Translations under genes and position numbers: made by a program | Shown: piece after piece, positions 14,302 to 22,214 of the stretch | Position numbering within the stretch: position 1 is the stretch's first letter | Layout: each line of letters starts with the position of its first letter | The notes under the pieces: generated by a model | Databases searched by the model: none | Seen by the model: the letters and a program-made list of their open reading frames with translations, nothing else | Told to the model about the DNA's origin: nothing | From: an uncultured Lachnospiraceae bacterium | GTDB taxonomy: Bacteria > Bacillota > Clostridia > Lachnospirales > Lachnospiraceae | NCBI GenBank assembly: GCA_902489925.1 | Contig: CABUBX010000019.1 | Location: 1 to 22,269 of the forward strand | DNA length: 22,269 nucleotides | Direction: 5' to 3'

Positions 14302-16095
14302 ATGTATCGTGCACATGTATTAGTTTGCGGCGGAACGGGATGTACTTCTTCGGGAAGCCAAAAGGTTATTGAAGCGCTTGAAAGAGAATTGAAAAAGAAT
14401 GGTCTTGAAAAGGAAGTGGCTGTTGTAAAGACGGGCTGTCACGGACTTTGTGCAGCAGGACCGATTATGGTTGTTTATCCTGAAGCGACATTTTATTCAA
14501 TGGTTCAGGAGGATGATGTACCTGAAATTGTCACAGAGCATTTACTTAAAGGACGTGTTGTAAAGCGCCTTGTTTATAAAGAAGAAGATGAGAAGACACA
14601 GGGTGTCAAATCTTTAAATGACACAGATTTTTATAAGAAGCAGCACCGTATTGCGCTTAGAAACTGCGGTGTCATTAATCCGGAAAATATTGATGAATAT
14701 ATCGGTACAGGCGGCTATGAAGCGCTTGGCAAGGTATTGACTGAGATGCAGCCGGATGATGTGATTCAGCTTATTTTGGACAGCGGATTAAGAGGACGCG
14801 GCGGCGCCGGCTTCCCGACAGGTCTTAAATGGCGTTTTGCTTCGGGCAACAGAGGCAATGTGCAGAAGTATGTCTGCTGTAATGCTGATGAAGGTGACCC
14901 GGGCGCATTTATGGACCGCTCTGTTTTAGAGGGAGACCCTCATGTTGTTCTCGAGGCGATGGCGATTGCAGGTTATGCCATCGGGGCAAATCAAGGTTAT
15001 ATTTATGTTCGTGCCGAGTATCCGATTGCTGTTGAGCGTCTTAAAATTGCGATTGAGCAGGCGAGAGCATACGGCCTTTTAGGCAAGAATATTTTTGAAT
15101 CCGGCTTTGATTTTGATATTGACCTTCGCCTTGGTGCGGGTGCGTTTGTCTGCGGTGAGGAAACTGCGCTGATGACATCTATTGAAGGCAACAGAGGCGA
15201 GCCTAGACCAAGACCGCCGTTCCCGGCAGTTAAGGGCCTCTTTAACCAGCCGACAATTTTAAATAATGTTGAAACCTATGCCAATATCCCTCAGATTATT
15301 TTGAACGGTCCTGAATGGTTTTCATCTATGGGTACAGAGAAATCAAAGGGTACGAAGGTATTCGCACTCGGCGGAAAGATTAATAATACGGGTCTTGTAG
15401 AAATCCCTATGGGAACAACTTTGAGAACTGTTGTTGAGGAAATCGGCGGCGGTATTCCAAACGGCAAAAAATTTAAGGCGGCACAAACAGGCGGTCCGTC
15501 CGGCGGATGTATTCCGGCAGAACATTATGATATTCCGATTGACTATGATAATCTGCTTAGTATTGGCTCAATGATGGGTTCAGGCGGCTTGATTGTTATG
15601 GACGAGGATAACTGTATGGTAGATATTGCCAAGTTCTTCCTTGAATTTACTGTGGATGAGTCTTGCGGTAAGTGTACACCGTGCCGTATCGGTACAAAGC
15701 GTATGTACGAAATCCTTGATAAGATTACAAAGGGCAATGGTACGCTCGAAGATTTGGATAAGCTTGAAAAGCTTTGTTACTATATTAAAGATAATGCACT
15801 TTGCGGTCTTGGACAGACAGCGCCAAACCCTGTGCTTTCAACTTTAAGATATTTCAGAGACGAGTATGTGGCTCATGTTGTTGACAAGAAGTGTCCGGCA
15901 GGCGTATGCCGTTCACTTGTAAGATATAAGATTGATGCGGATAAATGTAAGGGATGTACGCTCTGTGCAAGAAACTGTCCGAATGACGCTATTGTGGGCA
16001 AGGTTAAAGAGGTTCACATGATTGTTCAGGATAAGTGTATTAAGTGCGGTACTTGTATTGATAAATGCCGATTCGGCGCAATCTACAAAGAGTGA
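14302..16095 (+). CDS. hydB: Bifurcating hydrogenase subunit HydB (NuoF-like flavin subunit)
   Basis: The 597-aa NADH/FMN subunit where bifurcation or confurcation is believed to occur. Order: thioredoxin-like [2Fe-2S] domain (C9, C14, C46, C50), NuoF core with GLRGRGGAGFPTG (162-174), CNADEGDPGAF (193-203) for NADH/FMN binding and GAFVCGEETAL (280-290), SLBB region, [4Fe-4S] ligands C455, C458, C461 and C501, a CPAGVC pair (531, 536), and two C-terminal [4Fe-4S] motifs (C549, C552, C555, C559; C579, C582, C585, C589). AAGGAGGAG before ATG 14302 sets the start. The gene lies 15 nt after the small ferredoxin gene and 14 nt before hydA. Confidence 0.96.
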   Translation: MYRAHVLVCGGTGCTSSGSQKVIEALERELKKNGLEKEVAVVKTGCHGLCAAGPIMVVYPEATFYSMVQEDDVPEIVTEHLLKGRVVKRLVYKEEDEKTQGVKSLNDTDFYKKQHRIALRNCGVINPENIDEYIGTGGYEALGKVLTEMQPDDVIQLILDSGLRGRGGAGFPTGLKWRFASGNRGNVQKYVCCNADEGDPGAFMDRSVLEGDPHVVLEAMAIAGYAIGANQGYIYVRAEYPIAVERLKIAIEQARAYGLLGKNIFESGFDFDIDLRLGAGAFVCGEETALMTSIEGNRGEPRPRPPFPAVKGLFNQPTILNNVETYANIPQIILNGPEWFSSMGTEKSKGTKVFALGGKINNTGLVEIPMGTTLRTVVEEIGGGIPNGKKFKAAQTGGPSGGCIPAEHYDIPIDYDNLLSIGSMMGSGGLIVMDEDNCMVDIAKFFLEFTVDESCGKCTPCRIGTKRMYEILDKITKGNGTLEDLDKLEKLCYYIKDNALCGLGQTAPNPVLSTLRYFRDEYVAHVVDKKCPAGVCRSLVRYKIDADKCKGCTLCARNCPNDAIVGKVKEVHMIVQDKCIKCGTCIDKCRFGAIYKE

Positions 16096-16109
16096 TGGGG
16101 GTGCATGAC

Positions 16110-17858
16110 ATGGAAAATGTAACAATTAAAATTAACGGAATGGCAGTCAGTGCGCCTGCGGGCTCAACAATTTTAGAGGCAGCGCGCCTTGCCCATATTG
16201 AGATACCGACACTTTGTTTTTTGAAGGATATTAATGAAATTGGCGCCTGCCGTGTCTGTGTTGTTGAAGTTAAAGGTGCAAGAAGCCTTGTGGCTTCCTG
16301 TGTTTATCCGATTAATGAGGGCATGGAGGTGTTTACAAATACACCAAAAGTATTAGAGTCACGGAAAAAGACTGTACAGCTTCTTTTATCAGACCATAAA
16401 CGTGAGTGTCTGGCCTGCCCTAGAAGCGGAAATTGTGAGCTGCAGCAGCTTGCCAAAGAGCTTGGCGTGACAGATGAAGGCTATTATGACGGGGCTGTCA
16501 GTGACAGTATTTATGATGATTCCGCAGCCCATATGGTTCGTGACAACAGTAAGTGTATTCTTTGCCGCCGTTGCAGTGCGGTTTGTGAAAAGGTTCAGGG
16601 CATCGGTGTTATCGGCGCCAATGAAAGAGGCTTTAAGACATATATCGGTCAGGCTTTCGATATGAATCTTTCGGATACGAGCTGTGTTTCCTGCGGACAG
16701 TGTATTGCTGTATGTCCGACAGGTGCATTGACTGAAAAGGATTATACCGACAGAGTTTTTGAGGCAATCGCAGACCCGGATAAGTTTGTTGTTGTTCAGA
16801 CGGCACCGTCAGTAAGAGCGGCGCTTGGTGAAGAATTTGGCTATCCGATGGGAACAAATGTTGAAGGCCAGATGGTTGCTGCACTGCGCCGCCTTGGCTT
16901 TGATAAAGTTTTTGATACAGATTTTGCAGCCGATTTGACAATTATGGAGGAAGCGACAGAGTTTCTCGGCCGGGTGAAAAACGGCGGTGTTCTGCCGATT
17001 ATCACATCATGTTCACCGGGATGGGTTAAATACTGTGAGCATTATTTTCCGGATATGACAGATAATTTGTCTACATGTAAGTCGCCGCAGCAGATGTTTG
17101 GCGCTGTATTAAAGACATACTATGCAGAGAAAGAGGGCATTGACCCTTCAAAGATTGTCAGTGTCAGTGTTATGCCTTGTACGGCGAAAAAGTTTGAGAT
17201 GGGCCGTGACAATGAAAATGCATCCGGTTATCCTGATGTTGATATTGCAATTACAACGAGAGAGCTTGCACGCATGATTCGCCGTGTCGGACTTAAATTC
17301 AGAGAATTGCCGGAAGAAAAATTTGATGAGCCTTTAGGTATTTCCACAGGTGCGGCAGTGATTTTCGGTGCTACAGGCGGTGTTATGGAGGCAGCGCTCA
17401 GAACTGCTGTGGAGACATTGACAGGTGAGGAATTAAAAGAACTTGAGTTTACAGATGTCCGCGGTGTTTGCGGTGTCAAGGAAGCTGCTTATGATGTTGC
17501 GGGCATGAACGTTAAGGTTGCGGTTGCGTCAGGGCTTGGCAATGCCAAAAAGCTTTTGGATAAGGTAAAATCCGGTGAAGCACAGTATCATTTTATTGAG
17601 ATTATGGGATGCCCGGGCGGCTGTGTCAACGGCGGCGGTCAGCCTCAGGTGTCAGGACCTGTACGTAATGTGACAGACATCCGTGAGCTTCGTGCAAAGG
17701 CGCTTTACAGCCAGGATGAAGCGATGACACTGCGTAAATCTCATGATAATCCGGCAGTGAAAAAGCTTTATGAAGAATATCTCGGTGAACCGGGAAGCCA
17801 TAAGGCTCATGAGATTTTACACACAACTTATGTTAAGAGAAAAATCAATAAGCTATAA
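16110..17858 (+). CDS. hydA: Bifurcating [FeFe]-hydrogenase catalytic subunit HydA
   Basis: The 582-aa catalytic subunit that reduces protons to H2 in the HydABC complex. N-terminal [2Fe-2S] (C36, C47, C50, C64), His-ligated [4Fe-4S] (H96, C100, C103, C109), two [4Fe-4S] (C149, C152, C155, C159; C192, C195, C198, C202), H-cluster domain and small-subunit-like C-terminus. Motifs: L1 TSCSPGW (299-305), L2 MPCTAKKFE (355-363, C357), L3 with C501 and C505 (GCPGGCVNGGGQP). In L1 one of the two adjacent cysteines of TSCCPGW is serine. Proton-path residues E281, E284 and S321 are retained. I start at ATG 16110; ATG 16095, overlapping the hydB stop, would add five residues. Maturases HydEFG are not in the window. 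Confidence 0.96.
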   Translation: MENVTIKINGMAVSAPAGSTILEAARLAHIEIPTLCFLKDINEIGACRVCVVEVKGARSLVASCVYPINEGMEVFTNTPKVLESRKKTVQLLLSDHKRECLACPRSGNCELQQLAKELGVTDEGYYDGAVSDSIYDDSAAHMVRDNSKCILCRRCSAVCEKVQGIGVIGANERGFKTYIGQAFDMNLSDTSCVSCGQCIAVCPTGALTEKDYTDRVFEAIADPDKFVVVQTAPSVRAALGEEFGYPMGTNVEGQMVAALRRLGFDKVFDTDFAADLTIMEEATEFLGRVKNGGVLPIITSCSPGWVKYCEHYFPDMTDNLSTCKSPQQMFGAVLKTYYAEKEGIDPSKIVSVSVMPCTAKKFEMGRDNENASGYPDVDIAITTRELARMIRRVGLKFRELPEEKFDEPLGISTGAAVIFGATGGVMEAALRTAVETLTGEELKELEFTDVRGVCGVKEAAYDVAGMNVKVAVASGLGNAKKLLDKVKSGEAQYHFIEIMGCPGGCVNGGGQPQVSGPVRNVTDIRELRAKALYSQDEAMTLRKSHDNPAVKKLYEEYLGEPGSHKAHEILHTTYVKRKINKL

Positions 17859-17909
17859 AAGAGGAAATATAGTTTGCGCATTGCGCTATGTGAAGCCTTC
17901 TTAATTACT

Positions 17910-17951
17910 CCGGCAGATGACCACCACCAAAAAGCATCTGCCGGATTTTTT
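17910..17951 (+). terminator. Intrinsic terminator of the hydrogenase operon
   Basis: CCGGCAGATG (17910-17919) pairs perfectly with CATCTGCCGG (17935-17944) across a 15-nt A/C-rich loop, followed by ATTTTTT. It lies about 50 bp after hydA. The rest of the gap to 17990 is AT-rich with no visible gene. Confidence 0.9.
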
Positions 17952-17990
17952 ATAAATGATTAAGAATATTTAAAGAATTTTTATTTTGCC

Positions 17991-18019
17991 TTGAATTAAC
18001 TGTATGAATAGGCTATTAT
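17991..18019 (+). promoter_or_regulatory. Promoter of the flippase-like/pssA operon
   Basis: TTGAAT (17991-17996) and TATTAT (18014-18019) are 17 bp apart, with a strongly AT-rich stretch just upstream. The leader to ATG 18082 is about 55 nt. Confidence 0.65.
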
Positions 18020-18081
18020 TTATAAGAAGGTTTCAATTTGGCGTGTATACCAATGACCTATAAAAATTAGTGGAGGCAGTT

Positions 18082-19149
18082 ATGCGTAAACATGGAAAAG
18101 TCATAGCGAACACTGCTTTTTTATTGCTGCTTTTGTTTGCGACAGCATTTTTTTTGTTTAGGGATAAGGAACTGCCGGAGATTTTTGCGGCAATACATAA
18201 CGCAAATAAGCTGTACTTATGGCTGGGGCTTTTGCTTGTGCTTGTTTTTGTGTGCAGTGAGTCGGTGATTATTCATTATTTGATGCGCCTTTTAAAAGAG
18301 AAGGTGCCAATACTTAGATGTATAAAATATTCATTTGTCGGCTTTTTCTTCAGCAGTGTAACACCGTCTGCCACAGGCGGCCAGCCGATGCAGGTTTATT
18401 ACATGCAAAAGGATGGAATTTCAGCATCCATGAGTGCTCTTGTATTGTTAATCATTACAGTGGCCTATAAAGCAGTGCTTGTGATTTTAAGCGGTGTGAT
18501 GTTCATTTTTAAGAAGGATTTTATTCTTGGAAATTTAGGACCTGTAAGATATATTTTAATATACGGCGTGATTGTGAATGTGGCATTTATCACATTTTTA
18601 CTTGTTGTTATTTTTAAGGAATCGCTGGCAAAACGGGTGATTCATTATTCAATTGTTTTTTTGACGAAGGTGAGACTTGTTAAGCATCCGGAGATTTGTG
18701 AGGAAAAGTGTCTGATGATTATGGAGCCTTACCATACGGGGGCTGAGTACATAAAGAAGCATTTAGGTGTACTTGGCAATGTTTTTCTTATTACAGTATT
18801 CCAGAGGGTCTGCCTGTTTTTGGTGACCTACTGTGTGTATCGCTCATTTGGACTGCACGGTGTCAGCGCTTTTGAGATTGTGACGCTTCAGACAATCATT
18901 GCGCTGGCTGTAGATATGCTGCCGCTTCCGGGCGGCATCGGTGCGTCGGAAACGAGCTTTTTAGCAATGTTTGAGACGATATTCGGACCGGCGCTTTTAA
19001 TGCCGGGTATGCTTTTAAGCAGGGGAATCAGTTACTATGCGCTTGTATTGATAAGCGGTGCGGTATCTGTGGCAGCCCATATTATCGGGATGAGAAAAGA
19101 TAATCAAAGGACGGCGTTTGATAAAGTGGGAAAGGAAAGAAAGTTATGA
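18082..19149 (+). CDS. LPG-synthase transmembrane-domain (UPF0104/flippase-like) membrane protein
   Basis: A 355-aa integral membrane protein with about eight helices, matching the N-terminal transmembrane module of MprF-type lysylphosphatidylglycerol synthases (PF03706 type). Family motifs TPSATGGQPMQ (about residues 95-105) and LPLPGGIGASE (about 283-293) are present. The cytoplasmic aminoacyl-transfer domain is absent, so it is not a complete MprF; stand-alone proteins of this type are proposed lipid flippases or transporters. I start at ATG 18082, 5 nt after GGAGG; a GTG at 18070 lies upstream of that SD. Its stop overlaps the pssA start by 4 bp (ATGA), a sign of translational coupling and of a joint role in phospholipid supply or transbilayer distribution. 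Confidence 0.85.
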   Translation: MRKHGKVIANTAFLLLLLFATAFFLFRDKELPEIFAAIHNANKLYLWLGLLLVLVFVCSESVIIHYLMRLLKEKVPILRCIKYSFVGFFFSSVTPSATGGQPMQVYYMQKDGISASMSALVLLIITVAYKAVLVILSGVMFIFKKDFILGNLGPVRYILIYGVIVNVAFITFLLVVIFKESLAKRVIHYSIVFLTKVRLVKHPEICEEKCLMIMEPYHTGAEYIKKHLGVLGNVFLITVFQRVCLFLVTYCVYRSFGLHGVSAFEIVTLQTIIALAVDMLPLPGGIGASETSFLAMFETIFGPALLMPGMLLSRGISYYALVLISGAVSVAAHIIGMRKDNQRTAFDKVGKERKL

Positions 19150-19763
19150 TAGGTTTTTACAATTATTCGGTCATTCTTACATATATCGGTCTTGCATCTG
19201 CCTTTTTCGGAATGACGCAGGCTGTTTCGGGAAATATAAAGATTGCCCTTGTCTGCCTGATGATTTCGGGTATATGTGATATGTTTGACGGCAAGATTGC
19301 AAGAAGCATGGAAAGAACAGAGGATGAAAAAAGATTCGGTATTCAGATAGATTCATTATGTGATTTGGTTTGTTTTGGCGTATTCCCTGCAGTTATCGGT
19401 TATGCAGTCGGTATGCGTTCGCCGATATGTGTAATATTTTTAATTTGTTATGTTTTGACGGCATTGATTCGGCTCGCATTTTTCAATGTGATGGAGGAAA
19501 AACGTCAGAATGAGACGGACGAGGTTATGAAGTATTACCGGGGAATGCCGGTGACGATGGCGGCATTGATTTTTCCGGCACTTTTCTTTTTTCATGGATT
19601 ACTTCAGGACAGATTTTGGATATTATATACGGCAGCGATTATCATTGTTGCCTGTCTCTTTGTTTTGGATATTAAAATAAAAAAAGCCGGACGGATTGGC
19701 ATGATAGTGATGTCTCTTGTGGGCATCGTGATATTGGTTGGATTAATGATAATATGCAGATAA
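19146..19763 (+). CDS. pssA: CDP-diacylglycerol-serine O-phosphatidyltransferase
   Basis: Membrane enzyme, 205 aa, that makes phosphatidylserine from CDP-diacylglycerol and L-serine, with CMP released. The CDP-alcohol phosphatidyltransferase motif is intact: D48-G49-x2-A52-R53, then G65-x3-D69-x3-D73, with the additional D45. About six transmembrane helices are visible. The spacing between AR and G (11 residues) and the sequence SMERTEDEKRFGIQIDSLCD match the type II PssA of Gram-positive bacteria rather than PgsA. It overlaps the flippase-like gene by 4 bp. No phosphatidylserine decarboxylase is seen in the window. Confidence 0.92.
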   Translation: MIGFYNYSVILTYIGLASAFFGMTQAVSGNIKIALVCLMISGICDMFDGKIARSMERTEDEKRFGIQIDSLCDLVCFGVFPAVIGYAVGMRSPICVIFLICYVLTALIRLAFFNVMEEKRQNETDEVMKYYRGMPVTMAALIFPALFFFHGLLQDRFWILYTAAIIIVACLFVLDIKIKKAGRIGMIVMSLVGIVILVGLMIICR

Positions 19764-19799
19764 AAAAAGTGCAGCTGTAAAGAATGGCTGCACTTTTTT
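19763..19799. terminator. Bidirectional terminator between pssA and the second BceB permease
   Basis: AAAAAGTGCAGC (19764-19775) pairs with GCTGCACTTTTT (19787-19798) across an 11-nt loop; A and T runs on the flanks allow it to end transcription from both sides. It separates convergent pssA and the minus-strand permease. Confidence 0.9.
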
Positions 19800-19803
19800 A
19801 AAA

Positions 19804-21834
19804 TTATTTTTTGCTGACAATTTTATAATAGGTTCTTGCTGTCAGTCCATAGACAATTGTATAAAACAGGGAGAATACAATCACTGTTCCGATGGAAGCA
19901 AAGGCATATAAAACAGCATCTGTCAGATTCATTGCTTTTAGGACAGTGCGCATCAGAGGGAAGGCAAAAGCAAGATGAATACAGGAAACACAAAGCGGCA
20001 GGAAAAATATCGTAAGTACCTGACTCTTAATGGATTGGCGGACTTCTTTAAGACTCATGCCGACTTTTTGCATAATGGCATAGCGCGATTTGTCCTCATA
20101 ACCTTCCGAAATTTGTTTATAGTAAATAATTAAAACCGTAGCCATGATAAAGAGGGTGCCGATAAATATGCCGATAAACAGGATTCCGCCATAGAGAGCA
20201 TACACATCAGCAAGGTTAGTTGCGGCAGCTTCCACATAACCTGTACGGTTGCTGTCACCGCCGATTAAGGCGGCAAGGTCACTGGCAATCTGTGTCTGAA
20301 TTTCGTTGCTGCAGGATAAGTCAAAGGCATAGTAGTAATTGAGCGCTTTGCCCTTATAATCTTCTTTCAGGTAGTCCGGCGCGACAGACGCAAATGTGTC
20401 AAGGATTGTCTGTTCGTCGGCCATGACAAAATAGTAGCTGTTGACCATCATTGAGCGCTGACTTTCGGCTGCGGATATATTTTCAATATTATCTTTGATG
20501 TGAAATGTTTTTTCACCGATGGTTACATCAGTACCAAGGTCATCGCCGTAAATTTTTTCGACCAAAATTTCATCATCTTGAAGTGAGAGGGTGTTATCGC
20601 CAATTTCTTTTTTATAGTCCGCCAGTGTAATTAAATAGAGATTGCAGGCGCTGCCGCTGTCAAAAGTGCTCGTTTCAAGAATTTTTGATAATACCGGGCC
20701 GTTTTGAAGAACGCTGAAAACGGCTTGGCGCATATGAATCGGACTGTCTTCGGTTTCGTTGTATTTGGCGAGAACAGCAGCCACTTCGCTGTCAATGTCC
20801 TTTGTATCATTATCGTCAGTCATATGAAAGTTCATTACAATATTTCTCGGATAGCGGGTTCGTATCAGTCCGGGAAGTCCGATATATAAAGAAACTGTTG
20901 TGGATAAGGTAACAAGGACGGCAGTCGATAAAATACAGATGTTGGCAAGACCGACAGCATTTTGCTTCATACGGTAGAGCATTCCTGAAATGCTCGTAAA
21001 ATGCCGTGTTTTGTAGTAGTAATTTTTGTTTTTGCGAAGTATTTTTAAAACGGCAATGCTGCCTGCCGTAAAGAGGCAGTAGGTGCCGATGATAACGAGT
21101 AAAATAGCGACAAATAAAACACCGAGAGCGGCAATGATATCTTTTGTAGTGAGGGCAAGATAGTAGCCGGTACCTGTGGTTATCAGGCCGATGATGACTA
21201 AAATCCATTTGACCTTTGGCTCTTTCTCACCCTGACTTGACCCGGATAAAAGCTGTACAGGGTTGGCAACATGAATCTGTCTTAATGTATTCAAAAGGGA
21301 AAGTGCAAAAATGGCAGCAAATAAAAGGATTGTTGTCATAAGCGCTTTGCCTGAAAGGCTGAAAGTTAAAGGGACTTTTGGCATCCCGCCGGGAATAAGC
21401 TCGGCAGCATTGGAAAGATTTAAAAGCACCATATAAAACAGCTTGGAAAGAATGAAGCCTGAAATAATGCCTGTAATTAAGCTGAAAATAGCGGTAAAAA
21501 TTGTTTCCCAGCACATCATTTTTGAAATGTGCTTTTTTTCCATGCCAAGAATATTATAAATGCCAAATTCTCTTTTTCGGCGTTTGATTAAAAAGCTGTG
21601 TGTGTAAAACAAAAATACAGCCGAGAAGAAACCGAGAATGACAACACCGGTGGATAAGATAAGTCCGAGCTGGGCACCGCCATAGAGTGAGTTTAAACCC
21701 TCGTCACGGGAAAGGCTGTACATAATATAAAACATGGCGATGGCGCCGATGCATGTAATCACATAGGGCAAATAAACTTTTCTGTTCTTTTTGATACTTG
21801 TTAAGGCCATTTTGGCATATAAAAATTTACGCAT
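19804..21834 (-). CDS. BceB-type ABC transporter permease (second copy)
   Basis: A 676-aa FtsX-family permease like the one at 5133-7223, with about ten helices and a large extracellular domain (about residues 305-540) between helices 7 and 8. Shared landmarks are the N-terminal MRKFLYAKMALTSIK, SFLIKRRKREFGIYNILG, YRMKQNAVGLANICIL and IIYYKQISEGYEDKSRY. The ectodomain differs strongly from the first permease, so it probably recognises another peptide or lipid II-type complex. The start is ATG 21834, not the upstream GTG 21843, because AGGCGG is spaced 8 nt from the ATG and the N-terminus then aligns with the other permease. The intact partner ATPase is lost at the window edge (see the adjacent remnant), so function may be impaired unless another ATPase substitutes. 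Confidence 0.9.
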   Translation of the reverse strand: MRKFLYAKMALTSIKKNRKVYLPYVITCIGAIAMFYIMYSLSRDEGLNSLYGGAQLGLILSTGVVILGFFSAVFLFYTHSFLIKRRKREFGIYNILGMEKKHISKMMCWETIFTAIFSLITGIISGFILSKLFYMVLLNLSNAAELIPGGMPKVPLTFSLSGKALMTTILLFAAIFALSLLNTLRQIHVANPVQLLSGSSQGEKEPKVKWILVIIGLITTGTGYYLALTTKDIIAALGVLFVAILLVIIGTYCLFTAGSIAVLKILRKNKNYYYKTRHFTSISGMLYRMKQNAVGLANICILSTAVLVTLSTTVSLYIGLPGLIRTRYPRNIVMNFHMTDDNDTKDIDSEVAAVLAKYNETEDSPIHMRQAVFSVLQNGPVLSKILETSTFDSGSACNLYLITLADYKKEIGDNTLSLQDDEILVEKIYGDDLGTDVTIGEKTFHIKDNIENISAAESQRSMMVNSYYFVMADEQTILDTFASVAPDYLKEDYKGKALNYYYAFDLSCSNEIQTQIASDLAALIGGDSNRTGYVEAAATNLADVYALYGGILFIGIFIGTLFIMATVLIIYYKQISEGYEDKSRYAIMQKVGMSLKEVRQSIKSQVLTIFFLPLCVSCIHLAFAFPLMRTVLKAMNLTDAVLYAFASIGTVIVFSLFYTIVYGLTARTYYKIVSKK

Positions 21835-22214
21835 GATGAACACCGCCTGTCGTCAGCATCGTTAAAGTATCGGAAATAATCTGATATTGTTCTCAAGTGT
21901 ATGCCGTCCCTTATAAATTTCGTGAAAAACTTCCCCGTCCTTAATGAACAGGACACGGCGGGCGTGGCAGGCAGCCTTGACGCTGTGGGTAACCATGAGA
22001 ATGGTTTGTCCGTCAGCATTAATTTCGTCAAATAAATCTAAAAGATTTTCAGCAGCCTTGGAATCAAGCGCCCCTGTAGGCTCGTCGGCAAGAACAAGCT
22101 GTGGGTTGATAATGAGGGCTCTCGCAACGGAGGCACGCTGTTTTTGACCTCCGGACACTTCATAAGGATATTTTGCAAGAATATCTGTAATGTTAAGCTG
22201 TTTTGCAATAGGCT
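21827..22214 (-). pseudogene. BceA-type ATPase remnant, frameshifted and truncated
   Basis: The C-terminal half of a BceA-type ATPase: LEPIAKQL-type helix, KYPYEVSGGQKQR signature, Walker B LVLADEPTGALDSK and the H-loop VTHS. Two lesions are visible. Near 21889-21893 (GAGAACAAT on the minus strand) one base is missing from an A run; as read, the frame ends early at 21862, whereas the shifted frame gives the normal family ending ISDTLTMLTTGGVHHA and stops at 21827-21829, overlapping the permease ATG by 8 bp. Upstream of about 22214 homology stops and an in-frame stop (TAA, about 22234) follows, so Walker A is absent. The frameshift could be a sequencing or assembly error; the upstream break is a clean junction with unrelated DNA. 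Confidence 0.8.

Noticed and set aside
17876..17888. GCGCATTGCGC palindrome after hydA
   Set aside because: The arms abut around one central base and cannot form a normal hairpin; no regulatory context, while the clear terminator lies just downstream.
18082..19149. Full MprF lysylphosphatidylglycerol synthase
   Set aside because: Only the transmembrane module is present at 355 aa; the cytoplasmic aminoacyl-transfer domain is missing.
20816..21208. 130-codon minus-strand frame rich in His, Tyr and Arg
   Set aside because: Out-of-frame reading of the second BceB permease; the composition is a frame artefact.
21801..22031. Minus-strand 76-codon frame overlapping the ATPase remnant
   Set aside because: It is the third frame and does not match the ATPase C-terminus; the true continuation after the frameshift is the frame ending at 21827.
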